64,000 nucleotides of DNA from Planctomycetota bacterium (GCA_002683825.1 NYUD01000090.1:62001-126000); one strand, 5' to 3'. Positions 18,589 through 30,145 are shown, numbered from the stretch's first letter. Program-made: numbers and translations. Notes: a model not told the origin generated them from the letters alone.

Positions 18589-19586
18589 TACGCTTCCTCT
18601 TGCGACGAGCACTGTGGTTCGCGGTCACGCTGTTGGCGGTCGTGACCGTTTCGTTCTTCCTCATGCGCTCGGTCCGCGGTGGGCCGTTTTCTGGCGAGCG
18701 CTCCCTGCATCCGACGATCGAGCGCAACATCGAGGCTCGCTATCACCTCGACTGGCCGCTCTGGAAACAGTACCTGCAGTACGTCGGCCCGCTGAACCTC
18801 GACGGGCGAGGAGCCGCTTTCTTGGGAGGAGATTCGAGCCGGGTCCTGGGAGGCGTCCTGACCGGCGATCTCGGCCCGTCGTTCAGGTACCGCGACTTCA
18901 CCGTCAACGACATCATCGCCCAATCGTTGCCGATCTCGCTGGCGCTCGGCTCGCTGGCGCTCTTGTGGGCGATCCTCCTGGGTGTAGGCACGGGCCTCTG
19001 CGCAGCGATCCGGCGTGGAGGCAAGCTCGATCTGTCCCTGCGCCTCGTCGCCACGGTCGGCATCGCGCTGCCGAACTTCGTGATCGCCGGCTTGCTTGTC
19101 CTGGCCCTCGTCTTCGGCGCCGGACTCTTCCCCGTGGCGGGCTGGGGTACGCCGGCACACCTCGTCCTTCCCTCCCTCGCCCTGGGCGCGCCGTTCGCCG
19201 CCTATATCTCGCGCTTGACGCGCACCGGAATGCTCGAGGTGCTTTCGCAGGACTACATCCGCACGGCCCGGGCCAAGGGCCTGCCGCCCCACACCGTTCT
19301 TCTACGCCACGCGATCAAGGGCGGCATCCTGCCGGTGCTGTCCTACCTGGGCCCGGCGATCGCGGGCATCCTCACGGGTTCGCTCGTCATCGAGAAGTTC
19401 TTCGCCATCCCCGGCACCGGCACCCACTTCGTGAACAGCGCGTTGAACCGGGACTACACGCTCTCGATGGGCGTCACGATCCTCTACACGGTGCTCGTGT
19501 ACTCGCTCAACACCCTGGTCGATTTGGCCTATACCTTTCTGGACCCTCGCATCCCCTTGAATGGGGCCCGGGTGGACGGGATCTAG
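18585..19586 (+). CDS. OppB/DppB-type permease (right operon)
   Basis: This is a 333-residue inner-membrane permease. ATG 18585 is chosen because it overlaps the upstream stop (ATGA) and gives the standard OppB N-terminus MIRFLLRRALWFAVTLLAVV. The EAA loop is DYIRTARAKGLPPHTVLLRH near 220, and the C-terminus (LVDLAYTFLDPRIPL) is typical. It belongs to the right operon between the binding protein and the OppC-type permease, 3 bp upstream of the latter. Confidence 0.93.
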   Translation: MIRFLLRRALWFAVTLLAVVTVSFFLMRSVRGGPFSGERSLHPTIERNIEARYHLDWPLWKQYLQYVGPLNLDGRGAAFLGGDSSRVLGGVLTGDLGPSFRYRDFTVNDIIAQSLPISLALGSLALLWAILLGVGTGLCAAIRRGGKLDLSLRLVATVGIALPNFVIAGLLVLALVFGAGLFPVAGWGTPAHLVLPSLALGAPFAAYISRLTRTGMLEVLSQDYIRTARAKGLPPHTVLLRHAIKGGILPVLSYLGPAIAGILTGSLVIEKFFAIPGTGTHFVNSALNRDYTLSMGVTILYTVLVYSLNTLVDLAYTFLDPRIPLNGARVDGI

Positions 19587-19589
19587 CCC

Positions 19590-20963
19590 ATGGCCAGACA
19601 GCGCGAGGCCTGGAACCTCGGCGGCAACGAATACGCTTCGCCTCTCGCCGAATCCCGCAAGTTCAAGGGCGAGAGTCTCTGGCACGACGCCTGGCGGCGC
19701 CTGCGGTCGAATCGTGCGGCCTTCGCGAGTTTGCTCTTCCTGGGTCTGGTCGTCGGGACGGCCCTGATCGCGCCGCTCTTGCCGCTGCCATCGCCGATGG
19801 CGCTCAACCTGCAGATCGAGCCCCAGCCCCCGTGTGGATCGCGTCTCGGCAACCACGGATGGGAGCATCGGATCACGCTCCTCTTCTCCTACGAGAAGGC
19901 CGAGAGGCCGGCGGACGTCGCTACGCTCCGAGAATCCCTCTCCACGCTGGTCGCGAGGACCTCGGGAGTGCGTCCGCGAGCCCTACCGGCCCCGCTGGAC
20001 GCCGGCGAGATCGTCCTGGTCCTTCCCTATCGGGCCAAGCTCGACCCCAGGCAACACCGCACCCCCATCGACGTCTCTTTGCAAAACGCTCTTGTGAAGA
20101 GCGATGCCTCCGGGCAACACAACGTGAGGCTGATCTCTGCGACCCCCTCGCCCGGGTACTGGCCGCTGAACTTCCTGGACGAGGCCCTGCTTCGACTTCG
20201 CTACAGGGTCTTCGGTTTCTGGCAAACGGAGAGCTACCTCGGCACCGACTCCAAGGGCCGCGACCTGTTGTCGCGCATCGTGTGGGGCAGCCGCATCTCG
20301 TTGCAGGTGGCCCTCGCAGCGACCCTCTGCAGCCTTCTGGTGGGCGTGACCTACGGGGCGCTTTCCGGGTATCTCGGGGGACGCATCGACAACCTGATGA
20401 TGCGTCTGGTCGACGTTCTGTACTCGATCCCCTTCATCTTCGTCGTGATCTTCTTGATCACGATCCTCAAGGAGTATCGCAAGGACCTCGAGGCCTTCGG
20501 CATCGAGTACATCACGGTCTTCTATCTCGTCATCGGACTGATCTACTGGCTGACGATGGCGCGCGTGGTGCGCGGGCAAGTCCTCTCCTTGCGCCATCAG
20601 GAATTCATCGATGCGGCGCGCGTGATGGGAGCGTCGACGACACGAATTCTCTTCGTCCACCTCGTTCCCAATGTGCTTTCGGTCGTGATCGTGTACCTCA
20701 CCCTGACGATCCCCGCGGTGATGCTCTTCGAAGCCTTCTTGAGCTTTTTGGGGTTGGGCGTCGAACCGCCCCGGGTCAGCTGGGGCTTGCTGGCCCTGGA
20801 CAGTGCCGAGGCGATCTTTCCGATCAAGACCTTCTGGTGGCTGGTCGTCTGGCCCGCCGCCGCCATGGGTTCGACCCTGCTCGCGCTCAATGTCCTGGGG
20901 GACGGATTGCGCGATGCCCTGGATCCCAAACTTCGAGGGTCCCAATTGCGAGCGAGGGAATGA
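19590..20963 (+). CDS. OppC/DppC-type permease with enlarged first periplasmic loop (right operon)
   Basis: This is a 457-residue permease. After a 40-residue cytoplasmic tail, helix 1 lies near 45-66. Then comes a periplasmic insertion of about 130 residues (70-210) containing FSYEKAERPADV and VLVLPYRAKLDP. The canonical core starts at the YLGTDSKGRDLLSRIVWGSR motif near 215. The EAA loop is EFIDAARVMGASTTRILFVH. The insertion differs in sequence from the one in the left-operon permease and lacks its added hydrophobic segments. The gene overlaps the next ATPase by four bases. Confidence 0.9.
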   Translation: MARQREAWNLGGNEYASPLAESRKFKGESLWHDAWRRLRSNRAAFASLLFLGLVVGTALIAPLLPLPSPMALNLQIEPQPPCGSRLGNHGWEHRITLLFSYEKAERPADVATLRESLSTLVARTSGVRPRALPAPLDAGEIVLVLPYRAKLDPRQHRTPIDVSLQNALVKSDASGQHNVRLISATPSPGYWPLNFLDEALLRLRYRVFGFWQTESYLGTDSKGRDLLSRIVWGSRISLQVALAATLCSLLVGVTYGALSGYLGGRIDNLMMRLVDVLYSIPFIFVVIFLITILKEYRKDLEAFGIEYITVFYLVIGLIYWLTMARVVRGQVLSLRHQEFIDAARVMGASTTRILFVHLVPNVLSVVIVYLTLTIPAVMLFEAFLSFLGLGVEPPRVSWGLLALDSAEAIFPIKTFWWLVVWPAAAMGSTLLALNVLGDGLRDALDPKLRGSQLRARE

Positions 20964-21988
20964 CCCGGAACACGCTCCCCATGCTCTCGGTGCACGACCT
21001 CGCGGTGCGTTTCGAAACGCCCCAGGGTCCCGTCCGTGCCGTGGACCGGGTCTCGTTTCAGGTCGAACGCGGCGAAACCCTGGGGATCGTCGGCGAATCG
21101 GGGTCGGGCAAGTCCGTGACCAGCCTCGCGATCATGGGGCTCGTGCCGAATCCGCCCGGCATCGTCGACGGCGGCCGGGCGTTTTTCTTCGAACACAATC
21201 TGCTACGCCTGTCCGACAAGGAGCTGCGCGCGATCCGCGGTCATCACATCGCGCTGATCTTCCAGGACCCGATGACCTCCCTGAATCCGCTGCTTACCAT
21301 CGGACGCCAGTTGACCGAGGTCCTGGAGCTGCACAAGGGCATGTCTGCGGCCGAAGCGCGCAAACACTCCGCCGCCGGTCTCGGTGAGGTAGGCATACCC
21401 GATCCCGAAGCGAGCCTGCGTTCCTATCCCCATGAAATGTCGGGCGGAATGCGCCAGCGCGTCATGATCGCCATGGCCCTTTCGTGTCGACCGAAGCTGC
21501 TCCTTGCCGACGAACCGACGACCGCCTTGGACGTCACGATCCAGGCCCAGATCCTCGATCTGATGAAGGATCTGCAGGAGAAGCACGGCATGGGAATCGT
21601 GCTGATCACCCACGATCTGGGGGTGGTCGCAGGAATGGCGGATCGCATCCAGGTGATGTACGCCGGCCGTTTCGTGGAGACGGGACCGACCGGCGAACTC
21701 TTCGCCCGACCGGGCCACCCCTACACTCAGGGGCTCCTTCAGGCGGTGCCCCGACTCACTGGCGCTCCTTCTTCCCGGCTGGCAACCATCGAAGGACAAC
21801 CACCGGATCCGATGGAGCTGCGGCCCGGGTGTGCCTTCTTCGAGCGTTGTTCCTATCGCAACGCGCAATGCGAACGCGAGCGCCCCGAACTCCAGGCCTT
21901 CGACGGCCCCGCAAGGCACGCCTGCGCCTGTTTCGCCCGCGTGCGCGTCCACGATGGATTGCCCCCGCCTGCCCCGGAGCTCACCTAG
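20960..21988 (+). CDS. OppD/DppD-type ABC ATPase (right operon)
   Basis: This is a 342-residue ATPase. The start is ATG 20960, which overlaps the stop of the OppC-type gene; the frame is open far upstream, but that part is only a shadow of the permease genes. Walker A is GESGSGKS, the Q-loop is LIFQDPMTSLNPLLTIG, the signature is MSGGMRQR, and Walker B is [12 protein letters not shown]. The C-terminal family domain has CAFFERC...C...C cysteines. It forms the ATPase pair with the adjacent OppF-type protein. Confidence 0.93.
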   Translation: MTRNTLPMLSVHDLAVRFETPQGPVRAVDRVSFQVERGETLGIVGESGSGKSVTSLAIMGLVPNPPGIVDGGRAFFFEHNLLRLSDKELRAIRGHHIALIFQDPMTSLNPLLTIGRQLTEVLELHKGMSAAEARKHSAAGLGEVGIPDPEASLRSYPHEMSGGMRQRVMIAMALSCRPKLLLADEPTTALDVTIQAQILDLMKDLQEKHGMGIVLITHDLGVVAGMADRIQVMYAGRFVETGPTGELFARPGHPYTQGLLQAVPRLTGAPSSRLATIEGQPPDPMELRPGCAFFERCSYRNAQCERERPELQAFDGPARHACACFARVRVHDGLPPPAPELT

Positions 21989-22960
21989 ATGTTGCTCCGC
22001 GTCCGCGACCTGCAAAAGCACTTCGCCCCGGCCGGCAAGGCCGCTGCGATCGTGCGCGCCGTCGAACGCGTGTCGTTCGACCTCGACCGCGGAGAGAGCC
22101 TGGGGTTGGTCGGGGAATCGGGCTCCGGAAAGTCGACCACGGCACGCACGATCATCGGATTGCAGCGTGCAAGCGCGGGTTCGGTCCTCCTGGACGGCGT
22201 CGAGTTGACGCGGCTATCGAACTCGAGCTGGCGCCCGTTTCGACGCCGGATCCAGATGGTGTTCCAGGACCCCTACGCCTCCCTCGACCCGCGTCAAACG
22301 GTGGCCTCGATCCTCACGGAGCCCCTGGCGATCCACGGGCTGGGAAAGCCACGCGAACGCAGGCTGCGCGCACTCGCGCTCCTCGAAGCGGTGGGATTGA
22401 GCGCCCGCCACTTCAACCGCTATCCACACGAGTTCTCCGGAGGCCAACGCCAACGCATCGGCATCGCGCGAGCGCTGGCGCTCGAACCGGAGTTGATTCT
22501 CCTCGACGAACCGGTGAGCGCCCTGGATGTGTCCATTCAAGCGCAGATCTTGAACCTGCTGAAGGAACTTCAGGAGCGCTTCTCCCTGGCCTACCTCTTC
22601 ATCGCCCACGACCTGGCCGTCGTGCGCGCCCTGTGTCCGCGCATCTCTGTGATGTACCTGGGCAGGATCGTCGAGGAGGCCGCGCGCGACGACCTTTTCG
22701 CCGCGCCCCAGCACCCCTACACCCAGGCCCTGATCAGCGCGATTCCCGTGCCGGACCCTGTGCAGGAGGCGCGTCGCGAACGCATCGTCCTGCAGGGGGA
22801 GGTTCAAAGCCCTACCTCGGTGCCGAGGGGATGCGGCTTTCTGCCACGCTGTTTTGCGAAGGGCGGGGTTGCCAACGATCGTTGCGCCGGCGAAGTGCCC
22901 GAGCTGGATCGAAGCGGTCCGAAGCGCCGGGTGGCGTGCCACTTGAACCCGCCAAGTTAG
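21989..22960 (+). CDS. OppF/DppF-type ABC ATPase (right operon)
   Basis: This is a 323-residue ATPase of normal OppF length. Walker A is GESGSGKST near 49, the Q-loop is MVFQDPYASLDPRQT, the signature is FSGGQRQR, and Walker B is LILLDEPVSALD. C-terminal cysteines CGFLPRC...C...C match the family pattern. It begins directly after the OppD stop and ends the right operon. It is the natural reference for seeing the abnormal insertion in its left-operon counterpart, which has about 83 more residues. Confidence 0.93.
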   Translation: MLLRVRDLQKHFAPAGKAAAIVRAVERVSFDLDRGESLGLVGESGSGKSTTARTIIGLQRASAGSVLLDGVELTRLSNSSWRPFRRRIQMVFQDPYASLDPRQTVASILTEPLAIHGLGKPRERRLRALALLEAVGLSARHFNRYPHEFSGGQRQRIGIARALALEPELILLDEPVSALDVSIQAQILNLLKELQERFSLAYLFIAHDLAVVRALCPRISVMYLGRIVEEAARDDLFAAPQHPYTQALISAIPVPDPVQEARRERIVLQGEVQSPTSVPRGCGFLPRCFAKGGVANDRCAGEVPELDRSGPKRRVACHLNPPS

Positions 22961-23023
22961 AGAAGGAGCCCGAGGCTCTTCACTTCCAGGTCTCCCGGGA
23001 AGCTGACAAGAGGGCAGGCGTCG

Positions 23024-23042
23024 GGCTCGCCGAGGGCGAGCC
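23024..23042. terminator. Candidate bidirectional terminator hairpin
   Basis: GGCTCGCC pairs perfectly with GGCGAGCC around a three-base loop in the 106-bp gap between the converging OppF-type and isocitrate dehydrogenase genes. There is no clear T-run, but placement and stability suit transcription termination for both genes. Confidence 0.5.
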
Positions 23043-23066
23043 GGATCCCGACATGCCCCGCCGGAA

Positions 23067-25292
<2,226 letters not shown>

Positions 25293-25365
25293 AAATGGGT
25301 GCCTTCACCGGCAGGGACGAAATCGATGCGCGGCCGCAGTCTACAGGATAGCGCAGAGGATCTGA

Positions 25366-25383
25366 TGGGGGTACGGAGCCCCA
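25366..25383. terminator. Weak hairpin between SGNH and isocitrate dehydrogenase genes
   Basis: TGGGG and CCCCA form a 5-bp stem in the 98-bp gap downstream of the SGNH lipoprotein gene and upstream of the isocitrate dehydrogenase start on the same strand. It may terminate the upstream transcript. There is no T-run, so support is weak. Confidence 0.25.
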
Positions 25384-25390
25384 CCACGGC

Positions 25391-26221
25391 TCAGCGGATC
25401 ACACTCTCGCGACGAGCGAGCCATTCATCCATCACCGCTTCGAAATCAAATCGAAATTCGTCCACGCGCGCCAAGCCCGCATCGACGAGCAGATCCGCGA
25501 TCCAGAGTGCGATCGCAGCCTGCCCTTCGTGGCTCGGGTGAAGTTCATCGGCAAGCAGGAGTTCGCTTCCGGCGGGGATCTCGACACGGCCGACTCGAAA
25601 CCCCTCCGTGGAACGCAGCAGCTCGCGCCTTTGCGAAAGCGGCAAGACGACGACCCTGTCGCGGGCTCCGGCCCAGACCTGCAAGCGCTCGTTCAGGGCC
25701 CGCAGAGCGGCGGGCGAGGGAATCTGGGAGCGACGCAGCATATGTCCCTCAGCGGAGCTCATGTCCGGAAAATCGCCGACCACCACGATGGCTGTGCAGC
25801 GCTCAAGGAGTTCGAAGCCCTGCTCGAGTCGATCCAGGCGGAGCGCCACTTCGTCTCCACCGTCCCCGGAGATCTCCGTGTCCCCGTAGGCGAACCAGAA
25901 GAGAAAATCGATCGCGCACAAGAGAGTCGGATCGAGAACGAGCACCCGCTGCATGCACTTCTCACCCACTCCCCGTGGATCGAGGAAAAACCGGACGTCG
26001 ACGACGCTCTCGACCTCTCCGTCGACCGTCAAGAGAGCCTCAAAAACACTCGCAAACTCGATCCCAACACCGAACCCTGCCGTGAGGCTCGCCCCCAGGG
26101 TCACGACGCGCTCGAGGGCGGGGGACGGACCGGTCTCCTGAGGCTGCAACGGCGGTCCTGTGGCACAACCCGCGCCGGCGACCAGAGCGCTCCAGGATAG
26201 GAATGCTCCCCTAGGGAACAT
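25391..26221 (-). CDS. SGNH/GDSL-hydrolase-family lipoprotein
   Basis: This is a 276-residue protein. ATG 26221 is chosen because it gives a lipoprotein signal (FLSWSALVAGAGC, lipid-attachment Cys19). Block I of SGNH hydrolases reads VVTLGASLTAGFG with catalytic Ser45. The C-terminal block V is LLADELHPSHEGQ, supplying the Asp/His pair. This fits an esterase or lipase acting at the envelope, possibly on acetylated sugars given its neighbour. Its start overlaps the stop of the sialate O-acetylesterase fusion gene by 11 bases, so the two are translationally linked. Confidence 0.82.
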   Translation of the reverse strand: MFPRGAFLSWSALVAGAGCATGPPLQPQETGPSPALERVVTLGASLTAGFGVGIEFASVFEALLTVDGEVESVVDVRFFLDPRGVGEKCMQRVLVLDPTLLCAIDFLFWFAYGDTEISGDGGDEVALRLDRLEQGFELLERCTAIVVVGDFPDMSSAEGHMLRRSQIPSPAALRALNERLQVWAGARDRVVVLPLSQRRELLRSTEGFRVGRVEIPAGSELLLADELHPSHEGQAAIALWIADLLVDAGLARVDEFRFDFEAVMDEWLARRESVIR

Positions 26222-29036
26222 CGCTGACGAAACTGGAAGCGGGAAGGCCCGCCCCGTTCCATAGACACGTCTCATCCCCGGCGCCGCCACCGAAACGGAC
26301 GCTCGTCGGACGCGCCACATCCTCGCTGAAGACGACGACCGATTCGCCATCGATGTTTGCCACGCCCTGGTGATAGACACCGTCGTTCCCGGCGAGCGTG
26401 AAATGCTCCAGCACAGCACCTCGCGAGGTCAGACCGTCCGCGTACTCGAAGCCGATTCGCACCTTCCCCCCTTCGAAGTCGATCCTGGAGACGAGCGGCC
26501 CGCTGTAGGCAAGATCGTCGCGCCCGTAGTCCTTGGCCAGCGCCCACAGGGCCAGGCGCTTGCCCACGTCCTGCTTGTTCTCCGGGTGGATGTTCTGCGG
26601 ATTGCCGATGTCCATCGTGACCGCCATTCCGGTATTCGCAACCGCCAGCGCACGCCGTTGCGCATCCCGCAGGAGCGCCGCCTCACCCACGTCGCCGCCG
26701 TAGTTGAACGGCGCGATCTGCACGAAGTAGAACGGCAGGTCCGGCTGCTGAAAGAGCCGGCGCCAATCCGCGATCAGCGCCGGGAAGAGGCGGACGTACT
26801 GCTCGGCGCGCGGGCGGTTGGACTCGCCCTGATACCAGATCACGCCACGCACGCTCAGAGGCACGAGCGGCGCCAGCATGCCGTTGAAGAGCGCCGCGGG
26901 GCGGTTCTGGTGTAGCCAACCGTGCGCCGGCGGGCGACCGACGGTTCGCAGATCCGCTCCGGCGCGGTAACGCCACGAACCGGCGAGCGAGTGCACGACG
27001 CCCCTCCGGCCCTTCAACGCCAGATCCTGGCTCTCGCCGTAGATGCCGCCGCCGCCGCCCGTGTCCAGCACGCGCACCGCAACGACGTTACGCCCTTCGC
27101 GCAGAAGCCCGGCGGGAACCGAGTAGCGACGGGGCGCGCGCCATTGCCCGTAGCTCTCGTGCCCACCGATCCGCCTGCCGTTCAGCCAGGTCGTGTCCAT
27201 GTCGTCGATCGGCCCCAACTCGAGCACGAACTCCTCCTCCGAGAGATCGCCGGCGTTGAGTTCGAACGAGCGGCGAAACCACATGACGCCGTCGAAGCCG
27301 GCGAGTTCTTCATCCGCACGTTCCCATTGCGCGGGCAGCGGCATCGCTTTCCAGCCATCGTCCGCAAAGTCCGCATTCATGAAACGAGCTTCCCCGCTGC
27401 CGGGGTCACTTGTGCGCAGCGCTTCCCACCACGCATCTACCGCACGCTGCAGTTCGCGTTCGGCGGCAGCGGGATCCCTTGCAAGGCTCGCCATCCGTCC
27501 GAGGTCAGATTGAAACTCGGGGAACGCCCCCAGCCCCTCTGGAGAGGTCCACGCCTCGCACAACGTGCCGCCCCAATCCGTTTCCACCAGGCCGATCGGG
27601 CAATCCAGCTCCTCCAACAACTCACGTCCGAAGAAGAAAGCCGTCGCGCTGAAGACCCGGGCCGTGTCGGCGTCACTGACTTGCCAAACGCCCTTGCAAT
27701 CGTCCCGCGGAAAGGGCGAAACGGTGTTCGTCACGTTGAAGAAGTGGAGCTTGTCGAGGTCCGCCGCTTCCAGCTCGGTCTCGAAATTCCTTATTCCCGG
27801 GCCGACGTGCGGGCCGACGGACCATTCCATGTTGGACTGCCCCGAACAGATCCACACCTCACCGCTCCAGACGTTGTGGATCGCGCGGGTCTCTGCGCCA
27901 CTTCGCAGCACGATCTCGTGCGGCCCCTCGGCCGACGGGGTCAACAATTCGAACCGAAAGCGACCGTCCCCGTCGGCTTCCGTGCGCAATGAGCTTTCCA
28001 ACCACGAAGCCTCGAGCGTGACGGCCGCGCCCTTTCCTGCCCAACCCCACAGGCGCACGTTGGATTCGCGCTGGAGGACGACACCGTCCGAAAAGATCGC
28101 CGGCAGACGCAACTTGTCCCCGCTCGAGCCCGGGACGGGCGGCTTGGGGGAGGATTCCCAACCGGATTCCGGCTGCGAGAAGTGGGTTTCCAAGAACGCC
28201 GCCAGGGCACCCCAGTAACTGGGATGCTGTGGCTCCTTGGGCCATAGAGCCCTCGCGCCATGGATCCCGCGGGTCTCGGGCTGGAAGAACACCTTCCTTT
28301 CGGTTTCGAGCGCGTCGTACACGTTCTGGAGCCCGTCCTCCGACGAGCGCAGTCCGGTGAGAAAGGTCGGGCACTTCACCTTCCCTGCGAGTTGCTCCGC
28401 CCAGTCCGCAGGCTTGCCAAACTGCTCGAAGTACGTCAGCGGGGGCGAGAAGAGCAGAAGCCCGTCCAGAAGCTCGGGGCTCTCGGCTGCGATGTGCATG
28501 CTCAGGGTTGCGGACGCCGCGCTGCCCAAACAGAGCAGCGGACCCTCGGCCCAGTGCTCGCGCACGTAGGCCAGCGAGGTCTCGATGTCGGGAATCGTCG
28601 CCAGCACATTCGCCGTCACTCCGTGCTGGGTCAGCTGTCGGCTGGTCTGGTTACGAACGAAATTCATCCGGCCCCCGACGCGCAGATCGATGGCGAGACA
28701 GTTGTAGCCCAGCTCGTTCAGGATCGGACCGATCTTGCGGAACTCGCCGCGACTCGAACGGGCCCCATGCGCGAGCAGCAGAAACGGCGCGCTCTTTGGA
28801 TTCTTCAGAAAGAGGTCACCGACGATCACGAGGTGTCCTGGAGGAACCTCCAGGGGCCCCCCCGGGATATTGATGCGCTCCAGGACGGGGTTCTCTTTGG
28901 GCTCGGAAGCTCCGCCGCGACGCTGGGGCACCGCTGCGGCGGCGGTCGCGAGGCTCGGGGGCGCGGAAGCCAGGGCCCCCGGCGTCGTCGAGAGGAGCAC
29001 AAGGGCCCCGCCCAGGATCGGTGAAGAGGCGAACAT
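26211..29036 (-). CDS. Fusion of alpha/beta-hydrolase and sialate O-acetylesterase
   Basis: This is a 941-residue exported protein with a signal-like N-terminus (1-25, SSPILGGALVLLSTTPGALA). Residues about 70-300 resemble an alpha/beta-hydrolase: oxyanion region LLLAHGARSS, elbow region LGSAASA near 173, and a late GIHGARALW histidine. Residues about 320-941 are a sialate O-acetylesterase, with SGQSNMEW (nucleophile Ser401) and VIWYQGESN. A jelly-roll-like insertion lies near 560-700. The elbow has alanine where the G-x-S-x-S pattern of similar proteins has the nucleophile, so the first domain may be inactive or use another serine. It overlaps the WD40 gene (TGATG) and the SGNH gene. Confidence 0.87.
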   Translation of the reverse strand: MFASSPILGGALVLLSTTPGALASAPPSLATAAAAVPQRRGGASEPKENPVLERINIPGGPLEVPPGHLVIVGDLFLKNPKSAPFLLLAHGARSSRGEFRKIGPILNELGYNCLAIDLRVGGRMNFVRNQTSRQLTQHGVTANVLATIPDIETSLAYVREHWAEGPLLCLGSAASATLSMHIAAESPELLDGLLLFSPPLTYFEQFGKPADWAEQLAGKVKCPTFLTGLRSSEDGLQNVYDALETERKVFFQPETRGIHGARALWPKEPQHPSYWGALAAFLETHFSQPESGWESSPKPPVPGSSGDKLRLPAIFSDGVVLQRESNVRLWGWAGKGAAVTLEASWLESSLRTEADGDGRFRFELLTPSAEGPHEIVLRSGAETRAIHNVWSGEVWICSGQSNMEWSVGPHVGPGIRNFETELEAADLDKLHFFNVTNTVSPFPRDDCKGVWQVSDADTARVFSATAFFFGRELLEELDCPIGLVETDWGGTLCEAWTSPEGLGAFPEFQSDLGRMASLARDPAAAERELQRAVDAWWEALRTSDPGSGEARFMNADFADDGWKAMPLPAQWERADEELAGFDGVMWFRRSFELNAGDLSEEEFVLELGPIDDMDTTWLNGRRIGGHESYGQWRAPRRYSVPAGLLREGRNVVAVRVLDTGGGGGIYGESQDLALKGRRGVVHSLAGSWRYRAGADLRTVGRPPAHGWLHQNRPAALFNGMLAPLVPLSVRGVIWYQGESNRPRAEQYVRLFPALIADWRRLFQQPDLPFYFVQIAPFNYGGDVGEAALLRDAQRRALAVANTGMAVTMDIGNPQNIHPENKQDVGKRLALWALAKDYGRDDLAYSGPLVSRIDFEGGKVRIGFEYADGLTSRGAVLEHFTLAGNDGVYHQGVANIDGESVVVFSEDVARPTSVRFGGGAGDETCLWNGAGLPASSFVSDVP

Positions 29037-29950
29037 CAAGAAAGCTCGAAGATCCGTACGTCTCCGTCCCCACAGGCGTTGGCGACCCGGCGCCCATCGG
29101 GCGAAATCGCCACGTCGTGGACCTCCGCCCCGGTGACCAAGGTTTTTCGCAGGAAGCCGTCGGGGGCGTTGTAGAGCCGGGTCTGCGATCCGCAGCCGAC
29201 GACGACGGTGCGGCCGTCCGGACCGAAGGCCAGGGGAAAGCCCCCGGGCCCGGAGGAGACGTCCATCGAGATGCTGTGAACCCGATCGCCGCCGACGACG
29301 GTCCAGAAGTAGAGCGTTCCATCGGTGCCGGTCGAGGCGAGCACCGAACCCTTCGGCGAAGGAACGATGTGAGAAACCCCGATCTGATGGCCTAGCTGAA
29401 TCCCCTCCAAGGTCCCTTCGGGGAGGGAGACGCGGTGAATCGGCCCGCTCCCACCGATAAAGAGCACCGCACCGTTCGGCGCAAAAGCCAGGCTTTGATG
29501 GCGACGATCGACGTGCTCGAAGCGACGCAGGACGGACAGGTCGCGCGCGTCCCACAGGGTCACCTGCGCGCCCGGCGCGGCTTCCCCGGACACCGGTTTG
29601 TTCGCAGTCTGGGATGGGGCGGCGATCGTCCCCAGATGATGGTCCGTGGGACCGAAGGCGACGATGCTCTCACCGGAAAGTTCCTTTTTCAGCTCGCCCC
29701 CCGGATACTCCCAGATCCGCACAGCGTTGGCGGAACCGCTCGCCAGATACCGACCGGATGCATCGAAAGTCAGGGTGTGAACCGCGGAAGAATGGCCGTT
29801 GAATTCCCCGGTTTTCTCGAGGCTCTCCGGATCCCAGAGACGAACGGCCCTGTCCTTACCGGCCGACAGGAGTCGGCCCCCGTCGGGCGCGAAGGCCACC
29901 GCGAGGGCAGCACCCTGGTGGGCCTTCAGGACCACTCTTTCCTTCCCCAT
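29036..29950 (-). CDS. WD40-repeat beta-propeller protein
   Basis: This is a 304-residue protein from ATG 29950; ATG 30028 is another possible start. About seven WD40 blades are visible, for example AVAFAPDGGRLLSAGKDRAV, VRIWEYPGG and DVAISPDGRRVANACGDGDV, enough for one propeller and little else. There is no signal peptide, so it is probably cytoplasmic and works by protein-protein contact. Its stop overlaps the start of the esterase fusion (TGATG), suggesting co-expression despite the different compartments. The partner is unknown. It is divergent from the SET-domain gene across about 195 bp. Confidence 0.85.
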   Translation of the reverse strand: MGKERVVLKAHQGAALAVAFAPDGGRLLSAGKDRAVRLWDPESLEKTGEFNGHSSAVHTLTFDASGRYLASGSANAVRIWEYPGGELKKELSGESIVAFGPTDHHLGTIAAPSQTANKPVSGEAAPGAQVTLWDARDLSVLRRFEHVDRRHQSLAFAPNGAVLFIGGSGPIHRVSLPEGTLEGIQLGHQIGVSHIVPSPKGSVLASTGTDGTLYFWTVVGGDRVHSISMDVSSGPGGFPLAFGPDGRTVVVGCGSQTRLYNAPDGFLRKTLVTGAEVHDVAISPDGRRVANACGDGDVRIFELS

Positions 29951-30145
29951 AAGCCGAAATGCTACCACCGGGGCTTCAGCGCACCAGGCAAATTGAATCG
30001 GGAGCGGAAGTCGTTTACACAGGACCATGATTTGTTCCGGGGAGTCGATCTTCCTAACCTCCACCCTGGCGGGTTTCAGCCCACCGTATCCCTTTACGTT
30101 CCTTCCAGGCCCTGGCCCCTCCCGCCGCCGCGGGAGTTCGAAAGC

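Noticed and set aside
18254-20959. Very long open frame leading into the OppD-type ATPase of the right operon
   Set aside because: This part lies inside the binding-protein and permease genes, in another frame, and its translation is Arg/Pro-rich shadow sequence. Only the part from 20960 on encodes the ATPase.
23047-23060. 14-base match CCCGACATGCCCCG, also at 60105-60118, as a dispersed repeat
   Set aside because: Several 14-base matches are expected by chance in a GC-rich window of this size, and the flanks do not match.
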